Assembly: GCF_003473485.1 (NCBI RefSeq)
Contig: NC_053042.1
Location: forward strand, 570,501 to 634,500
Length of the DNA stretch: 64,000 nucleotides
Direction: 5' to 3'
Origin: Medicago truncatula
Taxonomy: Eukaryota; Streptophyta; Magnoliopsida; Fabales; Fabaceae
Shown: positions 47,495 through 58,799 of the stretch, piece by piece
How positions within the stretch are numbered: the stretch's first letter is position 1
Layout: each line of letters begins with the position of its first letter
Notes under the pieces: model-generated
The model's input: only the letters and a program-made list of their open reading frames with translations
Databases searched by the model: none
What the model was told of the DNA's origin: nothing
Position numbers and translations under genes: made by a program

Positions 47495-50222
47495 ATGTCA
47501 AAGGCGGTGGTTTACACCGTAATAGCCACCGCCACATTATTGATCTTCATAGTTCTTTCCCCATTGAACCTTGAAGAATCAAAAGGTCGCCTAAATAATA
47601 GAAGGTTTGGTTACAAAATATTAGAAAGAGCACCAACTTTTGACCCTCTTGTGACAAAGATTGAGAGAGAGTCAGAACAAAAAAACCAACAACACAAAAA
47701 TGATTTTGATAATAATAAGAATGTTGCACCACGTACGGGTTTGGGCAGTACCACAACGGTTAGTGAGATTAAAGAGACATATGAATATCTTACATCAGGT
47801 GGAACATTGAATACCACATTAAGGTTGATTATTTTGTTTCCTTTGTTGGATAGAGATCCAAAAGATGGGTTTGTTGGTTTTAATGAATTAGAAAGTTGGG
47901 TTACTCAAAGGGCTTTGGAGAGATTGGATTATGCTACACAAGTTGAATTGGAATCTAAGGATAAGAATGGGGATTTGGCTCTTTCTTTTAGGGAGTATCT
48001 ACCTGACTTATCTGAAAAAGATATAGGTGATTTCTTAATTTCTTTTGTTTCCTTGATTGGTTTTGTTTTCAATTGGTTAATTTCCTTGTGAAATGAGTTA
48101 ATTAGAAGTCAACTTGGTAATTTTTTTGTCAATATTATTAATTATATTCATATTTACATGATTAAAATAAGAGTGATGCACACAAAGTCACACAATTTCA
48201 TTTGTTCGATCTTAATCAAATTATTGAAGATTCAGAGTTTAAGTCCATCAAGATCGAACAATTATATGAGGGTCGTTGAGTATGACACATATATAGACGT
48301 TAAAGAGAGACAATATGTTTAGAGGTATTGTTGCAATCTGAATCATAGCACCATATATAGTTTGTAATACCGAAACCTTTATTTTATTTATCATAGAAAT
48401 AAATGAAACTATAGTTCTCTATAATCGCAGAGATATGCATCATTGATAAAATATGTAAACTATATCGAGCGTTTTTCACTTTCTTTAATTTTATGTTACT
48501 GGTTATTGTTCTAACAAGGTGTAAGTCAAATGTTCAAATTTTTGTATGAAATTTTACATAATAACTTAAATTTTTAGTCAATAATTGTATTTTAATCTAT
48601 ATTTGACAATAGATAACTGACTTCTAAAACAGAGAAAAAAAATATGGCACATGGCGAAGCAGGGTGGTTGATGGAGAAATTTGACGTTGCAGACTATGAT
48701 CACAATGGCCTTCTTAACTTCACCGAGCTTAGAGAGTAATAATAAATAATTGTCACATTTTTTTTTTCTTTTTTTTTTCTTCTTCTTTTTAATATCTTTT
48801 GTTGTTTTCATCTTGTTGGAACAGTTTTTTGCACCCAGAAGATAGCCAAAATAAAGAAATGTTGAAGTGGATGGTGAATGATAAATTTAAGTAAGCTTTG
48901 TTAAACTTGAGCATTTTTCTTCACAAAATTTATGTCTTATTTATTTTATTATTATAACATTTTTTTTTCTTTAATTTGTTTGTAAGACAGGCACATGGAT
49001 GATTATGAACATGATGGGAAAATAAATTTCAATCAATTTGAAGACAATGTATATGTTACATATGAAAGTTATGTGGATTTTGAAACCAATGGAGAAGGGG
49101 ATATACCTACTGCAAAGGACAAATTTGCTGAGCTTGATGTGAACAAAGATCAGTATGTATTATTTTTTTTCATAGCACGAAACATGAATTGAAAGTTTAG
49201 TGATTTCTCTTTGTTCAATTTTCATGCTAATTAAATTTATTATTATGTGTTCTGTGTTATGTGTTTGACAGGTTCTTGTCCCCTGAAGAATTGTTTCCTA
49301 TTATTCCTTACGTCTACCCTGGAGAGCTAGCTTATGCTAAATATTACACAAGTTATTTGATGAATGAGGTAATTAATTCACTTTTCTTTGAATTGTAAAG
49401 TTGTGTTTTGTTGAAATTTGGGTGTGTTCGTGAAATTTTCTTTTTGTTAAGTGGCTTAGTTGTTAGAAATTCACATTTTAAGATAAATAAGTGGATGTTT
49501 GAGATTTGAACTCTGACCTTGTATATATTATGTATTGTCGATATCAACTGAGTTAAACTCACATGAATCTCGTACATCTTTTTTATCAACTATTATCGAG
49601 AGTTTTATATATCCAATATGAAACATGTTTTTTTCTTCTTTTCAATATGTTTAATATATTAACAGTATAATTGTAAATTGCAATACGCAACTGAAAAAAA
49701 AAAAAGATTTTGGAGGTCTCGCAAACACATTGCTATTGCAATTTGGGTCACATTTGTCTGTAAATTGGATTGTTCGTATTGGTATTCTCCACATTCAAAT
49801 AGTCGATACATAGATGATTGTTGAATTAAGATTTTCGATTTTAAACTTCGTATTTTAGTTTAAGAAAGTCAAAATCCAATTATGGATGTTGATCTCGATA
49901 CAATGACCGCCAATATGCCGACTTTGTGAGTGCGGGAGATCATCAACCTCAGACAATCAGGATTAGTTTGTGTATACTTTGCTACTATATCAAAGTTCCC
50001 AACTTTGCAATTACAATTGCAATTTAGAATCATAATTAAGAGAAAGGAAATTTAGATTATATGCATATGTGAGATTGTTGATTGTATTTGATGCAGGCTG
50101 ATGATAATGAAGATAGAAAATTGACACTCGATGAGATGCTAGATCATGAATTTGCTTTCTTTAACACAGTTCATGCAGATGGTCATGTGGAAATTGATGA
50201 TGATGATCATGATGAGCTATGA
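47495..50222 (+). CDS. CREC-type EF-hand calcium-binding protein with HDEL ER-retrieval signal
   Basis: Six exons: 47,495-48,026, 48,633-48,735, 48,825-48,890, 48,991-49,152, 49,272-49,368 and 50,097-50,222, total 1,086 nt, 361 residues, all GT-AG and in frame. Residues about 5-24 form one hydrophobic segment, a signal peptide or anchor. Six EF-hand loops follow: DRDPKDGFVGFNE, DKNGDLALSFRE (Leu for the usual Gly at loop position 6), DYDHNGLLNFTE, DYEHDGKINFNQ (Gln for the final Glu), DVNKDQFLSPEE and DDNEDRKLTLDE. The protein ends EIDDDDHDEL, a canonical HDEL retrieval signal. This is the layout of reticulocalbin/calumenin (CREC) proteins, so it probably buffers calcium or assists folding in the ER lumen. 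The longer upstream ATG frame (47,315) lacks a signal-like start and lies in the CT-rich leader. Confidence 0.92.
49445..49568 (-). mobile_element. tRNA-derived SINE inside the fifth intron of the CREC gene
   Basis: The minus strand shows 'gtttaactcagttgatat', an intervening 'acataatatata', 'gagttcaaatctc' and 'cacttatttatcttaaaat', the same order as the other SINEs. No clear target duplication. It lies antisense to the host gene. Confidence 0.6.
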
Positions 50223-50279
50223 TTAGAAATCATTGTTTGACATGTATAAATGAAGTAGCGAACTAGTTCTTCCTGATTT

Positions 50280-51005
50280 TGGTTTTGAAAAAAAGAAAAG
50301 AAAAAAAAAAAAGAATACAAACAAATTCAAATTGAAATATTTTTGGCCTTTCTTATTAACTTGATGTATGCATAATTAACATTTTAAGTTGGTCTTTGGG
50401 TAAGATGTCTTATAAGTAAATATTCTTTAGACATATATTGGCAGAATGTCATTATCTAGCGAGTTACAAAAGTATAAGCAGAGAAAATAACATGTTGGAG
50501 ATATAAGAGATAATTAGCTAATTTAACACGTAAACTTACAAGAACAATCAACTTTTCAAGATCAAGGGTATTGAATTTGTTTATACAAAACCAAAATAAC
50601 AAATATATTTTCTACTATATGGAACATGATTTTGTACAAATTTGATTATTATTGATTTTGCAAGAAAGGGAAGAAGACTTTATGATAAAATGATTGGTGT
50701 ATCAAGATTAAAATTTCAAGGTCGGTTTGGATCATAGTGGAATAGATAGCAAATAGTTGAAGTTGCGTAGGAGCTCCAAATGTGTGAAGCAGCAACGAAA
50801 GCTTGTGAGTTGTGAGAAAACAGTAAGGAGCTTATAGATTTAATTGATAGTCTTGATGATCACATGTGCAAAGCACAACAACAAAATTTTAAAATTTATT
50901 TTATTTTATACAAAGTGACCTAAGAATATTATGGGCTGACAAAAAGTAAGACAACCACCGATCGGATATATATAATTTAGAGGATTTTTTTTCACCCTAT
51001 ACTCA
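50280..51005. other. Intergenic, no gene seen
   Basis: AT-rich downstream region of the CREC gene with an A-run at about 50,288-50,315. Nothing else was recognised. Confidence 0.5.
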
Positions 51006-51016
51006 TTTTTCATACG

Positions 51017-52171
51017 GAGAATTGCTGTTCCCACATTTAGTTTGGCTATGCCACAGGAGTAATTTACCCAAATGCCCTTCGGCAATTAACTGCCGAATTA
51101 TGAAACCGGCTGCAGTTAACTGCCGAGGAAAACTTCGGCAGTAAACTACCGAGGAAACTGAAAACTTCGGCAGTTAACTGCCGAGGAAACCTCAAATCTG
51201 TTTTTTTTTTTTTTTATTCTTTGAGAATATTTCGCGGTCTTTATCATTTTTGATTGATTTTTCTTAATAATTCGTTTTTAATTTTATTGATTTGCCTTCC
51301 TTATTTATTTTAAATGTATTACTCCTTTAAATCTTTTTTTTTTGTTATAACTGCTTTGATCTTCAACAATAGTGAATATTTTATTTCCAAAGAACTTTCT
51401 CGGAATTTTTCTTTTACTTCCTTTTCACGGAAATATTCACAATTATTTTAATTGTATTACTCATTTGATCTTCTTCTTTTTTTGCCTATTTTATTTCCAA
51501 AGAACTTTCACGAAATTTTCTTCTTTTATTTCATTTTTCTTTGTTTTAGGCTTAACATTTAAGTCCTCAAAAAACATTTCAATAAGTGTAAAAATTAAGT
51601 ATTTGAATATTGTTTTGCAAATTACTTAAATAAAAAAAAAATCTTTGTACACAATTATTTTAATGTAGAAAATATAACAACATATTATACCTTAAAAAAA
51701 ATCGTTGTGCACAATTATTTTAACGATTTTTTTATTGTTATTTGTATTTAAGTAATGTGCAAAACAATATTCAAATGCTTAATTTCTACACTGATTTAAA
51801 TGTTATTCTTATTAAGATATATAGACATAAGTATAATACTCCAATTGTTTAAAACGTACCAAAATAATGATTGAAACATTCAAAATCAATAAATATTATT
51901 AAAGACAATTTATGGTTTTTGTCAAAAAAAAAAAAATTGATATTAATGACAATTTATGGATTTTGTCAAAAAAAAAAAAAAAATTCAGGTTTGAGATTTC
52001 CTCGGCAGTTAACTGCCGAAGTTTTTTTTTCCTCGGTAGTTTACTGCCGAAGTTTTCCTCGGCAGTTAACTGCAGCCGTATTTCTAAAACTTCGGCAGTT
52101 AACTGCCGAAGGGTATTTGAGTAATTTACTCGTGTGGCACAGCCAAACCAAAAGTGGGAACAGCAATTCTC
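51017..52171. mobile_element. Foldback MULE-like element with palindrome-rich terminal repeats
   Basis: Inverted repeats 51,017-51,200 and 51,986-52,171 are about 90% alike by eye. The flanks tttcatacg (51,008-51,016) and tttcatgcg (52,172-52,180) match at 8 of 9, a 9-bp duplication typical of Mutator-like elements. Each repeat holds four versions of the perfect palindrome TCGGCAGTTAACTGCCGA. The interior has no transposase; a second inner inverted pair (about 51,590-51,630 and 51,745-51,790, sharing 'gcaaaacaatattcaaat') makes it fold further. Non-autonomous. Confidence 0.8.
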
Positions 52172-52321
52172 TTTCATGCGTCCTTAAAGTTTTTATTTAC
52201 ATATATATAATTCAAACAAAAAAATATGGTTTAATATGCGGATTGGACAAAAATAAAATGTTATGTCAATGGTGGGCCATGGTTATGGTGCATAGTAGGC
52301 GGTTTAATAGGTGGGGTTTAT

Positions 52322-52515
52322 AGAGAGAGAAATGATATTTGTACAATCACTTTGTGATAATTTTTAGACAACTTTTTCTCTCATACTTACATTATATTCT
52401 TACTCTCTCTCTTCATTTTTCTCTTTTCATTGTTTTTGACAAATAAAAACAGAGAAAAATGAGATTGTCACAAAAGTTGTTAGTAAATAGTTGTTCAAAT
52501 ATCATTGCTCTTATA
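52322..52515. mobile_element. Small MITE, copy 2
   Basis: The ends 'aatgatatttgtacaatca' and 'gttgttcaaatatcatt' are complementary, with a pyrimidine-rich core as in 44,225-44,420. Confidence 0.6.
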
Positions 52516-52740
52516 GAAATATGAGTCGCTATCTAATCAAATTGTTTGATGTGATACTATTTAGAAATTAGAAAAATTAAAATATGAATACTCTCTTATA
52601 TATCTAACATTAAATTGATTATAATCGACGTGGGATTAAAAAGTTGAAGTTGAATCCAACAGTAATACCTAATCGACATGGGATTAACGAGTCACCTTTC
52701 TTGGGTTGCATCACAGTGCGTCGTTGTTCGTGGCTGAGGC

Positions 52741-53716
52741 ATGGCATTTGCACTTGCATGGCCTTGGCCCTGTGTGGCGGATACCACTTCTTCTAAAACG
52801 GCACAACAACCACTTTCATTTGTGAACCATTGTCTCCATCTAATGCAATTTATAGCGTTGCTTATCTCGCACTGCCGGGTATTAGAGGGGATGCACTTTG
52901 CATCAAAAGAGCACAAGATGATTATGTCGAAAGAATCGAGGCTTGCAAGCGCGATCTGCATGGGAGGCTTGTCTTGAATAAGGGTGGTAAACCCTACGCA
53001 ACTAAGGATATCATGGGTAAACTCACAAAACAATGGAAAACCGTCGAAAAATGGAAGTTGTTACTTCGTAGGGGTTATTACGAGTTCTCATTTGCTTCAT
53101 TCGAGGATTTGTGTTCGGTTTGGGCAATGGGTATGGCCAACATGAAATTAGGTGTCCTCCGTCTCTTTTAACGAACGAAGGATTCCAATGCTTTAACACA
53201 ACATCAAAGACACACACAAGTTTGGATGCGGTTATTGAAGATATCCTGAAGTATTTGATGGACAAAACACTATGTGGAATTTCCCGTGCCATTGGAACGC
53301 CCTTGCTTAGATCTCTTGTAACAATATTATTCAAAACACTAGTAATAACAATGTATACCTCGGTTATCAATAATGTTGTTATTACTAGTGTTGCACAACT
53401 AGTCACAAGAGATGAATTATTAGCGTCACCCCCATTCTCATCAGATAAGTTTAGAACATATTTTATTTTAGCTTTGCAGAGTGTCACAGAGGAGATTGTT
53501 AGACCGACTTTTGTTGAACACACTTCAATTTTTGAATTGGTACCATGCAATACAATTACATCACCCACATATACGATTACTAATGCAGATGCAAGCGTTA
53601 TTGATCACTCATCTAATGAGGTCGATGCACCCATTGTGCACAAAGCTCATAGATGCCCCACTCTTCAAAAGGAGGTCAACTTGGTTAACCAATTGATGAT
53701 TGCGAGTAAGGGTTGA
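52741..53716 (+). pseudogene. LINE ORF1-like (DUF4283) remnant
   Basis: One frame (52,830-53,171) gives VERIEACKRDLHGRLVLNKG, then a KLTKQWKTVEKWKLLLRRGYY stretch and FEDLCSVWAMGMANMKLGV. This is the pattern of the DUF4283 domain of plant LINE/retrotransposon ORF1 proteins. After a stop the family continues in other frames (KHTQVW-like, then YLMDKTLCGISRAIGTPLL from 53,250). At least one stop and two frame changes break it. The part after 53,330 is not recognised. No reverse transcriptase follows. Confidence 0.65.
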
Positions 53717-53984
53717 GAAGTACTTTTTACACCTTACCTATCAAAGAGCCAGAAGAAGAAAATCACTAAGGCAACATTTCAAACCCGGTCTATTAGTCCT
53801 CCTCCATCTCCTACTTAATGAATCTTAGATAGTGGAGAGTAGAAGCTTTTACACCTTATATGAGGAAGAGGCAGTAGAAACAACTCAATAAATTCAATTC
53901 CTAAAACACTTGATCTAAAGGTGAACTGAATATGGTGGTTGTGGGACACTTTTTTTTTTAGGGTTTTGGTTTGATCCTCCTCTT

Positions 53985-53989
53985 TTGTG

Positions 53990-54029
<40 letters not shown>
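53985..54029. repeat. (GT)n-(TA)n microsatellite
   Basis: 'gtgtgtgtgt' runs into an uninterrupted TA run of about 28 bases. Confidence 0.9.
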
Positions 54030-54031
<2 letters not shown>

Positions 54032-55900
54032 GAGTAGGCGACATAGAATGAGGATATCTCAGAGGTTGCAACCTAGTTGGCATGTTTCAAATCAGCCATC
54101 TCTTATCTTATTGATGAAAAAATAACAAACCATTTACATAATTATCGTTGGATAGAGGTTCAAAATGTGCTTATGACATCAAATATGTGAAATTTGACAT
54201 ATAAATTTCATCAATAATATTATAAATTAAATAATCGATCAATTTCATTTCAAAACAAGATTGAATAGTAGATATACTAACCCTAATTTTAAGAGCAGTG
54301 AACTTTGATAATACACGTAAGCTGTTTTTAAAAGAGTTAAATGAACATAAAATAATAATGCACATGTTTAATGATTAATTAATCACTTTATGACAAAAAT
54401 CAATAAATTAAAGAACCCAATGGTGTTTTAAGAAGAAATAAAAATAGCAAAGAGTGATTAAGACATCTTTATATGAAAAGAAGAAGACATCTTAACAAGG
54501 TGAAGCGTGTCAGAAACATATGGTCCCACGTAGTGTCACACCGCTAGCTCCCCATTTCCAAAACTTAATTTCCTTGAAACTTTCAAACCAAGCATTGCCA
54601 AAAAGATAGACGCAATCTTGCTCATAATTGTGACACCAAAGTCACACACAAAGACACACAACAGAATAAAAACAGACACTAATTGGAAAGAGAAGAACAA
54701 CAAAGAAATAGATATTTATTTGGTTTAAGGATTTATATAATATAGTCAAAAATACAGTCCAAATTACTTTAACATCAAAAAAAGTAAAATAATATCAATT
54801 TATAGTTATGGGATAATATCGACCCCACATAAATGGAATCAAGGAAATTTTGTATTTAGTATATAGTATAGTATTTTTGTTGATATCTTGAAAGTTAAGT
54901 AAAACTACTACTTCTTGATCGATCACCCTCAAATTCAGAGATACATGTTGTCTGCATAAGCAAAACAGGCAAGTTATATATTTGTGCTAAGCTTCTGTAT
55001 GATCTTATATATATGTTTTTGATAAAATTCTCTATGATCTTATTGATATCTTATTGTAACATGTTATTTTTATGAAAGGCTTTGTGTTGGAATTTTAGGC
55101 ATGCAAATTTTGCTTTGAGGGTTAGAGAATCATTCTTGTTCTTGTGAGTTTTTTTTTTTTTTTTGCTTTTGGTAAGAGAAATCATGAAAGTTGAATCATC
55201 TGATTCTGGCTTATTTGCTCTTGGTAAGAGAGATCAAACAAATTAAAACTTCTATTAAAATTCTGATTCCATTTGTGACGTTTATGTGTAATTTGTTTTT
55301 GTTATGGATAGATTCTTGTATACCAAATCTTCTTGATAAAAGTCAAAGAATCTTGATTATATTATATTCTAAAATCTAAAATACACTATGATATTCATTG
55401 GGAGGAAAATACGTGCTGTTGAAATAGTTACTGGAATTTGTTTTGTAAATTTATTGATTGACTACGAAAAGATACATAGAAAAATTCTGCCCAATTTGTA
55501 TTCTACAATGACTTTTGAAACATCTGGTTACACCAAGGATACATATTCCTTGCAGTAACTATGTCACAAAGTTACCGACAACCAATGGTCGAGATCGTTA
55601 AAAACTGATTACTGACTTGGTGATTGTTTAAAACTGGTTTGGTAAATATGTAATTTAAACTGTCTGATCACAAATCAATAAACGAGATTGATTATTGCGT
55701 GCAAGGAATCTTGATCCTTACACCAATTGGAGTTGAATATGGACCTACTTTTCTGTTACTTTTTTCTTTTTCGGATAAATTTGATTGAAATGATTATGTG
55801 TTAGCCTTACTCTGAATAAACTGGCGATTTTGAGTTTACGTCTACATAAGCTTTGAGGTTTTGTTTGTTGGTGTGGATAGATTGCATCTAGTGTTTCTAA
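54030..55900. other. Spacer and probable 5' leader/leader intron of the next gene
   Basis: The 3' end, 'gattcaacag|atggattc' near 55,923, looks like a splice acceptor, so transcription probably starts well upstream (perhaps about 54,900) with an untranslated first exon. No coding gene is seen in this stretch. Confidence 0.4.
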
Positions 55901-55923
55901 TTTATTGCCTCCTGATTCAACAG

Positions 55924-55938
55924 ATGGATTCTCCATAA
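55924..55938 (+). promoter_or_regulatory. Upstream ORF of four codons
   Basis: ATG GAT TCT CCA TAA lies 28 nt before the main start codon and may dampen [11 protein letters not shown] if included in the mRNA. Confidence 0.35.
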
Positions 55939-55965
55939 AATAGGTCATAATCAAACCAAGAAGTA

Positions 55966-57421
55966 ATGGCATCTGCAGCTAGAGCCCGTTGTGCTGTTAA
56001 CCATTGTTTCACACAAGATTTCATGATGCCCCCTACTTCTTCAAAACAATTGGAGCCTGATTTTACAACTAGTGATTCCACTGATTCTGACATGAAATGG
56101 TGGCTACATGTGAAAACCAACTTGGCCGGTGACACAGATTATACATGTCAACATCTAAATACATTGGAGTCTAAGCTCGACGCTTTTAGTACCCGACTTC
56201 ATGGTGACAATGTCAGTATCGGGAGTGATCAAACTGTCAAAAACTTCGATGCTGTTTCATTTGTTGGAAATGCTGCTACTGCAGCTATAGAGCAGCAATG
56301 GAATGTCTATCCAAAATATATGAAGAATAGTGATACTCGAACGTCGAAAATTGAGGCTTCATTGAACAGTGACTTGTATTTAACACCTAAGAAGAAAAAT
56401 GAAGGGGAATTCTGGTTTTCAGATGATGCTACTAGTTTCTTGATCTCGGAACATTGTAAAAGTACATCGTCTGATTTTGAACCACATTGGTTGGGAGCTG
56501 AAAAATCTCAGCCTTGGTGGCGCACTACAGGAAAAGACGATTTGGCTTCCTTGGTTGCTAAGAAATCATTTGAGTATGTCGAGAACTGCGATCTCCCAGA
56601 GCCAAACATTAAGCCTTTTAGGAAAATACATACTCTTCAGCCAAGAGAAACTGACAAGGAGGAGAATCAAGTGTCGTCCTTGAACCAAAAATTGGAGATG
56701 TGTTCTTCTGATTCGAATGGTTGTACGTCTACAACCTTGACTTCTGGCTGTTCATTTCAGGATTCTGACAGAACTTTCAGGTAATGCTCTATACACGAAC
56801 ACAATGTTAATTTAGTGAGTTAAGATCGCACTGTATTTTAGAGGAGTTTTACCATTAAAAGTTATCACACTTTCTTAAAATAAGTTGTTAGCACAATGTT
56901 ACACTTGGAAATTTTGAAATTAATTTGCATACTAGGAATCGGAATTAATAGCTGCCATTTAATACCTCAGTTCCAGTGAAAGCAAAGACTCTGATTCAAG
57001 CTGCAACAAGAATAGCAAAGTGAATTCCGAGAGTGCTGCAAAGGCAGAACTACTAAAAGCCTTGTGTCGATCCCAAACTCGAGCGAGAGAGGCTGAAAAG
57101 GCAGCACAAGAAGCCTGCGACGAGAAGGAACATATATTGTCTCTATTTTTCAAGCAGGCTTCACAATTATTTGCATATAAACAATGGCTACATGTTTTGC
57201 AGCTGGAGAATCTTTGCCTTCAATACAAAAGCAAAAACCAGCCGTTGTTGAACAACCTCTTTCCCTACGAAGGAAAAAAACATAGGAAAAATCGTCGAAA
57301 GGTTAAGAATAGCAGACGAGGGATCGGAAAATGTATTTTCGCTTTTGCTGTTGGTTTGGCTCTTGCTGGTGCAGGTTTGCTTCTTGGTTGGACCATTGGA
57401 TGCATGTTTCCTTCCTTTTGA
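55966..57421 (+). CDS. Unrecognised plant protein with coiled coil and C-terminal membrane anchor
   Basis: Exons 55,966-56,780 and 56,971-57,421 join TTTCAG|GTAATG...CCTCAG|TTCC to 421 residues. The N-terminal part is polar, with DSDMKWWLHVKTNLAGD at about 44-60 and tryptophan-rich patches (EFWFSDDATSF, EKSQPWWRTTGKDDLASLV). About 290-360 is a likely coiled coil (KAELLKALCRSQTRAREAEK and on). A basic linker (KKHRKNRRKVKNSRR) precedes one membrane segment, IFAFAVGLALAGAGLLLGW, and a short tail, so the protein is probably tail-anchored with most of it in the cytosol. It resembles a plant-only family of unknown function that I recall without a reliable name. The intact frame and consensus splice sites support a real gene. 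Confidence 0.85.
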
Positions 57422-57660
57422 ATGATATTATCTATCCGAGTGAATCATCAATTTGGTCCCTGAAATTGTAGAATGCTGTCAAGAAAAACACGCACCACTG
57501 ATATATATGCACATGTGCACAAAGTTTCTATTTTCCCATAGCTAGATTGTGATAGACTTTGTATGGGTAAGATAGGAGTTGCTACAGATTCATATTTAAA
57601 ATTTTCCAGATTTGAACAAATTTGTCAATATTTTCCTAGATGTAACTATCTAATTCAGTC

Positions 57661-57735
57661 AGGGATCGAACTCGAGTGCTCTCAATCCATTCAAACTTAC
57701 TAGTCACTTCAGTCTAACCACTTGGCTAAAAATGG
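57661..57735 (-). repeat. tRNA-like/SINE-like fragment
   Basis: The minus strand reads 'agccaagtggttagactg', then 'cgagttcgatccctga', which resemble A and B boxes 45 nt apart. A similar arrangement lies at about 32,485-32,570. It is not foldable as a complete tRNA gene. Confidence 0.35.
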
Positions 57736-58059
57736 ATTTCCTTCTGAAAACCAATTATCAAAACCAGTTGCACAAAAAGTAATAAGTTTTAATATTGGTT
57801 AAGATTTAAAAAATTGTTTATACAGCTGACCAGTTACAGAAAAACTAATCAGTTTTAAATGACAGATCCATATAAATTTGAAGTGCATTAGCTATAATAG
57901 ATATGATTAAAAAAGCAAATTGAAAATTAAAAAAATCAGTTAAAAAACAATCATGATTGCACTGCGAGTGTGAGGGACTTCAGACTCAGTTGCCAGCCAA
58001 CCACAGTGAGCGAGCGGGATTAGACTGATCCTTTTGCTCCTGGTGCCCTGGCTTCTCTC

Positions 58060-58195
58060 GGTACCATGAGGGAAAGGTGAAAAGAACCCTGTCGGTGAGT
58101 GAAATAGAACATGAAACCGTAAGTTCCCGAGCAGTGGGAGGAGCTAGGGCTTTGACCCCGTGCCTGTTGAAGAATTAGCAGCGACTCATAGAAGG
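58060..58195 (+). pseudogene. Nuclear copy of plastid 23S rRNA fragment
   Basis: 'gagggaaaggtgaaaagaac', 'gtgaaatagaacatgaaacc', 'gcagtgggaggagc' and 'gtgcctgttgaagaat' follow the plastid 23S rRNA order with scattered changes. At about 135 nt it cannot be functional. The 100 nt to its left may also be plastid-derived but are too diverged to say. Confidence 0.85.
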
Positions 58196-58400
58196 GGTAT
58201 ACATAAATATCCTTTTATGTATCAGTAGTATTGCTAGGATCCATCGACAACGTTAATAAATGATCCCTATTAGTCAGACTCAATAAAATTTAATCAATCC
58301 TTTTTTCTGTCGTTAAGGTCGAGAACTGAACCAAGAATTCCCTTTCTTTATCAGCAATAAAATTGTTGTTCAAGATTCAGGATTCTATTTTATCATCAAT
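58196..58400 (-). pseudogene. Nuclear copy of plastid ycf2 fragment
   Basis: Minus-strand [11 protein letters not shown] contains EREFLVQFSTLTTEKRID followed by a stop and ILLSLTNRDHLL, which resembles the plastid Ycf2 protein. Stops and substitutions show decay. Confidence 0.65.
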
Positions 58401-58574
58401 CCAATCACTATTCACGTTTTTTCTTTTTCTTATGAAGGTATAGATAGCTTTACTTGTATGACTTATGTTATTACTAGATAAATAGTCACTTCAACATTTC
58501 TTTGTCCTCAACGTTGCTAAATTTCCTGGAATTAGTCACTTCAATAGTCTTCGATGGTTTTATGGGTATCCAAA

Positions 58575-58690
58575 ATACGAACGAGATGAATGTACTATAA
58601 ATCTCTAAAATAGTGGAGAGACATATAACAAATAGAGCCATTGCAATACCCATCAAAGAGGTAGTTCCCCATCCCGGAGCTACTTTACCA
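58575..58690 (-). pseudogene. Nuclear copy of plastid psbH fragment
   Basis: Minus-strand [11 protein letters not shown] gives [20 protein letters not shown] and STILEIY, the core of the photosystem II PsbH protein. It is truncated at both ends and abuts 16S rRNA sequence. Confidence 0.8.
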
Positions 58691-58795
58691 GATCAATAGC
58701 TGGTCCGAGAGGATGATCAGCCAATCTGGGATTGAGGCAAGGCTCAGACTCTTACAAGAGGCAGCAGTGGGGAGTTTTCTGCAATGGTCAACAAA
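58685..58795 (+). pseudogene. Nuclear copy of plastid 16S rRNA fragment
   Basis: 'agctggtccgagaggatgat', then 'cagcca', 'cagactc' and 'gaggcagcagtgggga' are the conserved 16S segment around the 300-360 region. About 110 nt, diverged. Confidence 0.85.
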
Positions 58796-58799
58796 TGGT

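Noticed and set aside
51871..52323. 150-codon plus-strand frame and a 92-codon minus-strand frame
   Set aside because: They consist of A-runs and the palindromic terminal repeat of the foldback element.
53023..53568. Minus-strand 181-codon frame
   Set aside because: It overlaps the LINE ORF1 remnant, whose plus-strand [11 protein letters not shown] has recognisable DUF4283 motifs.
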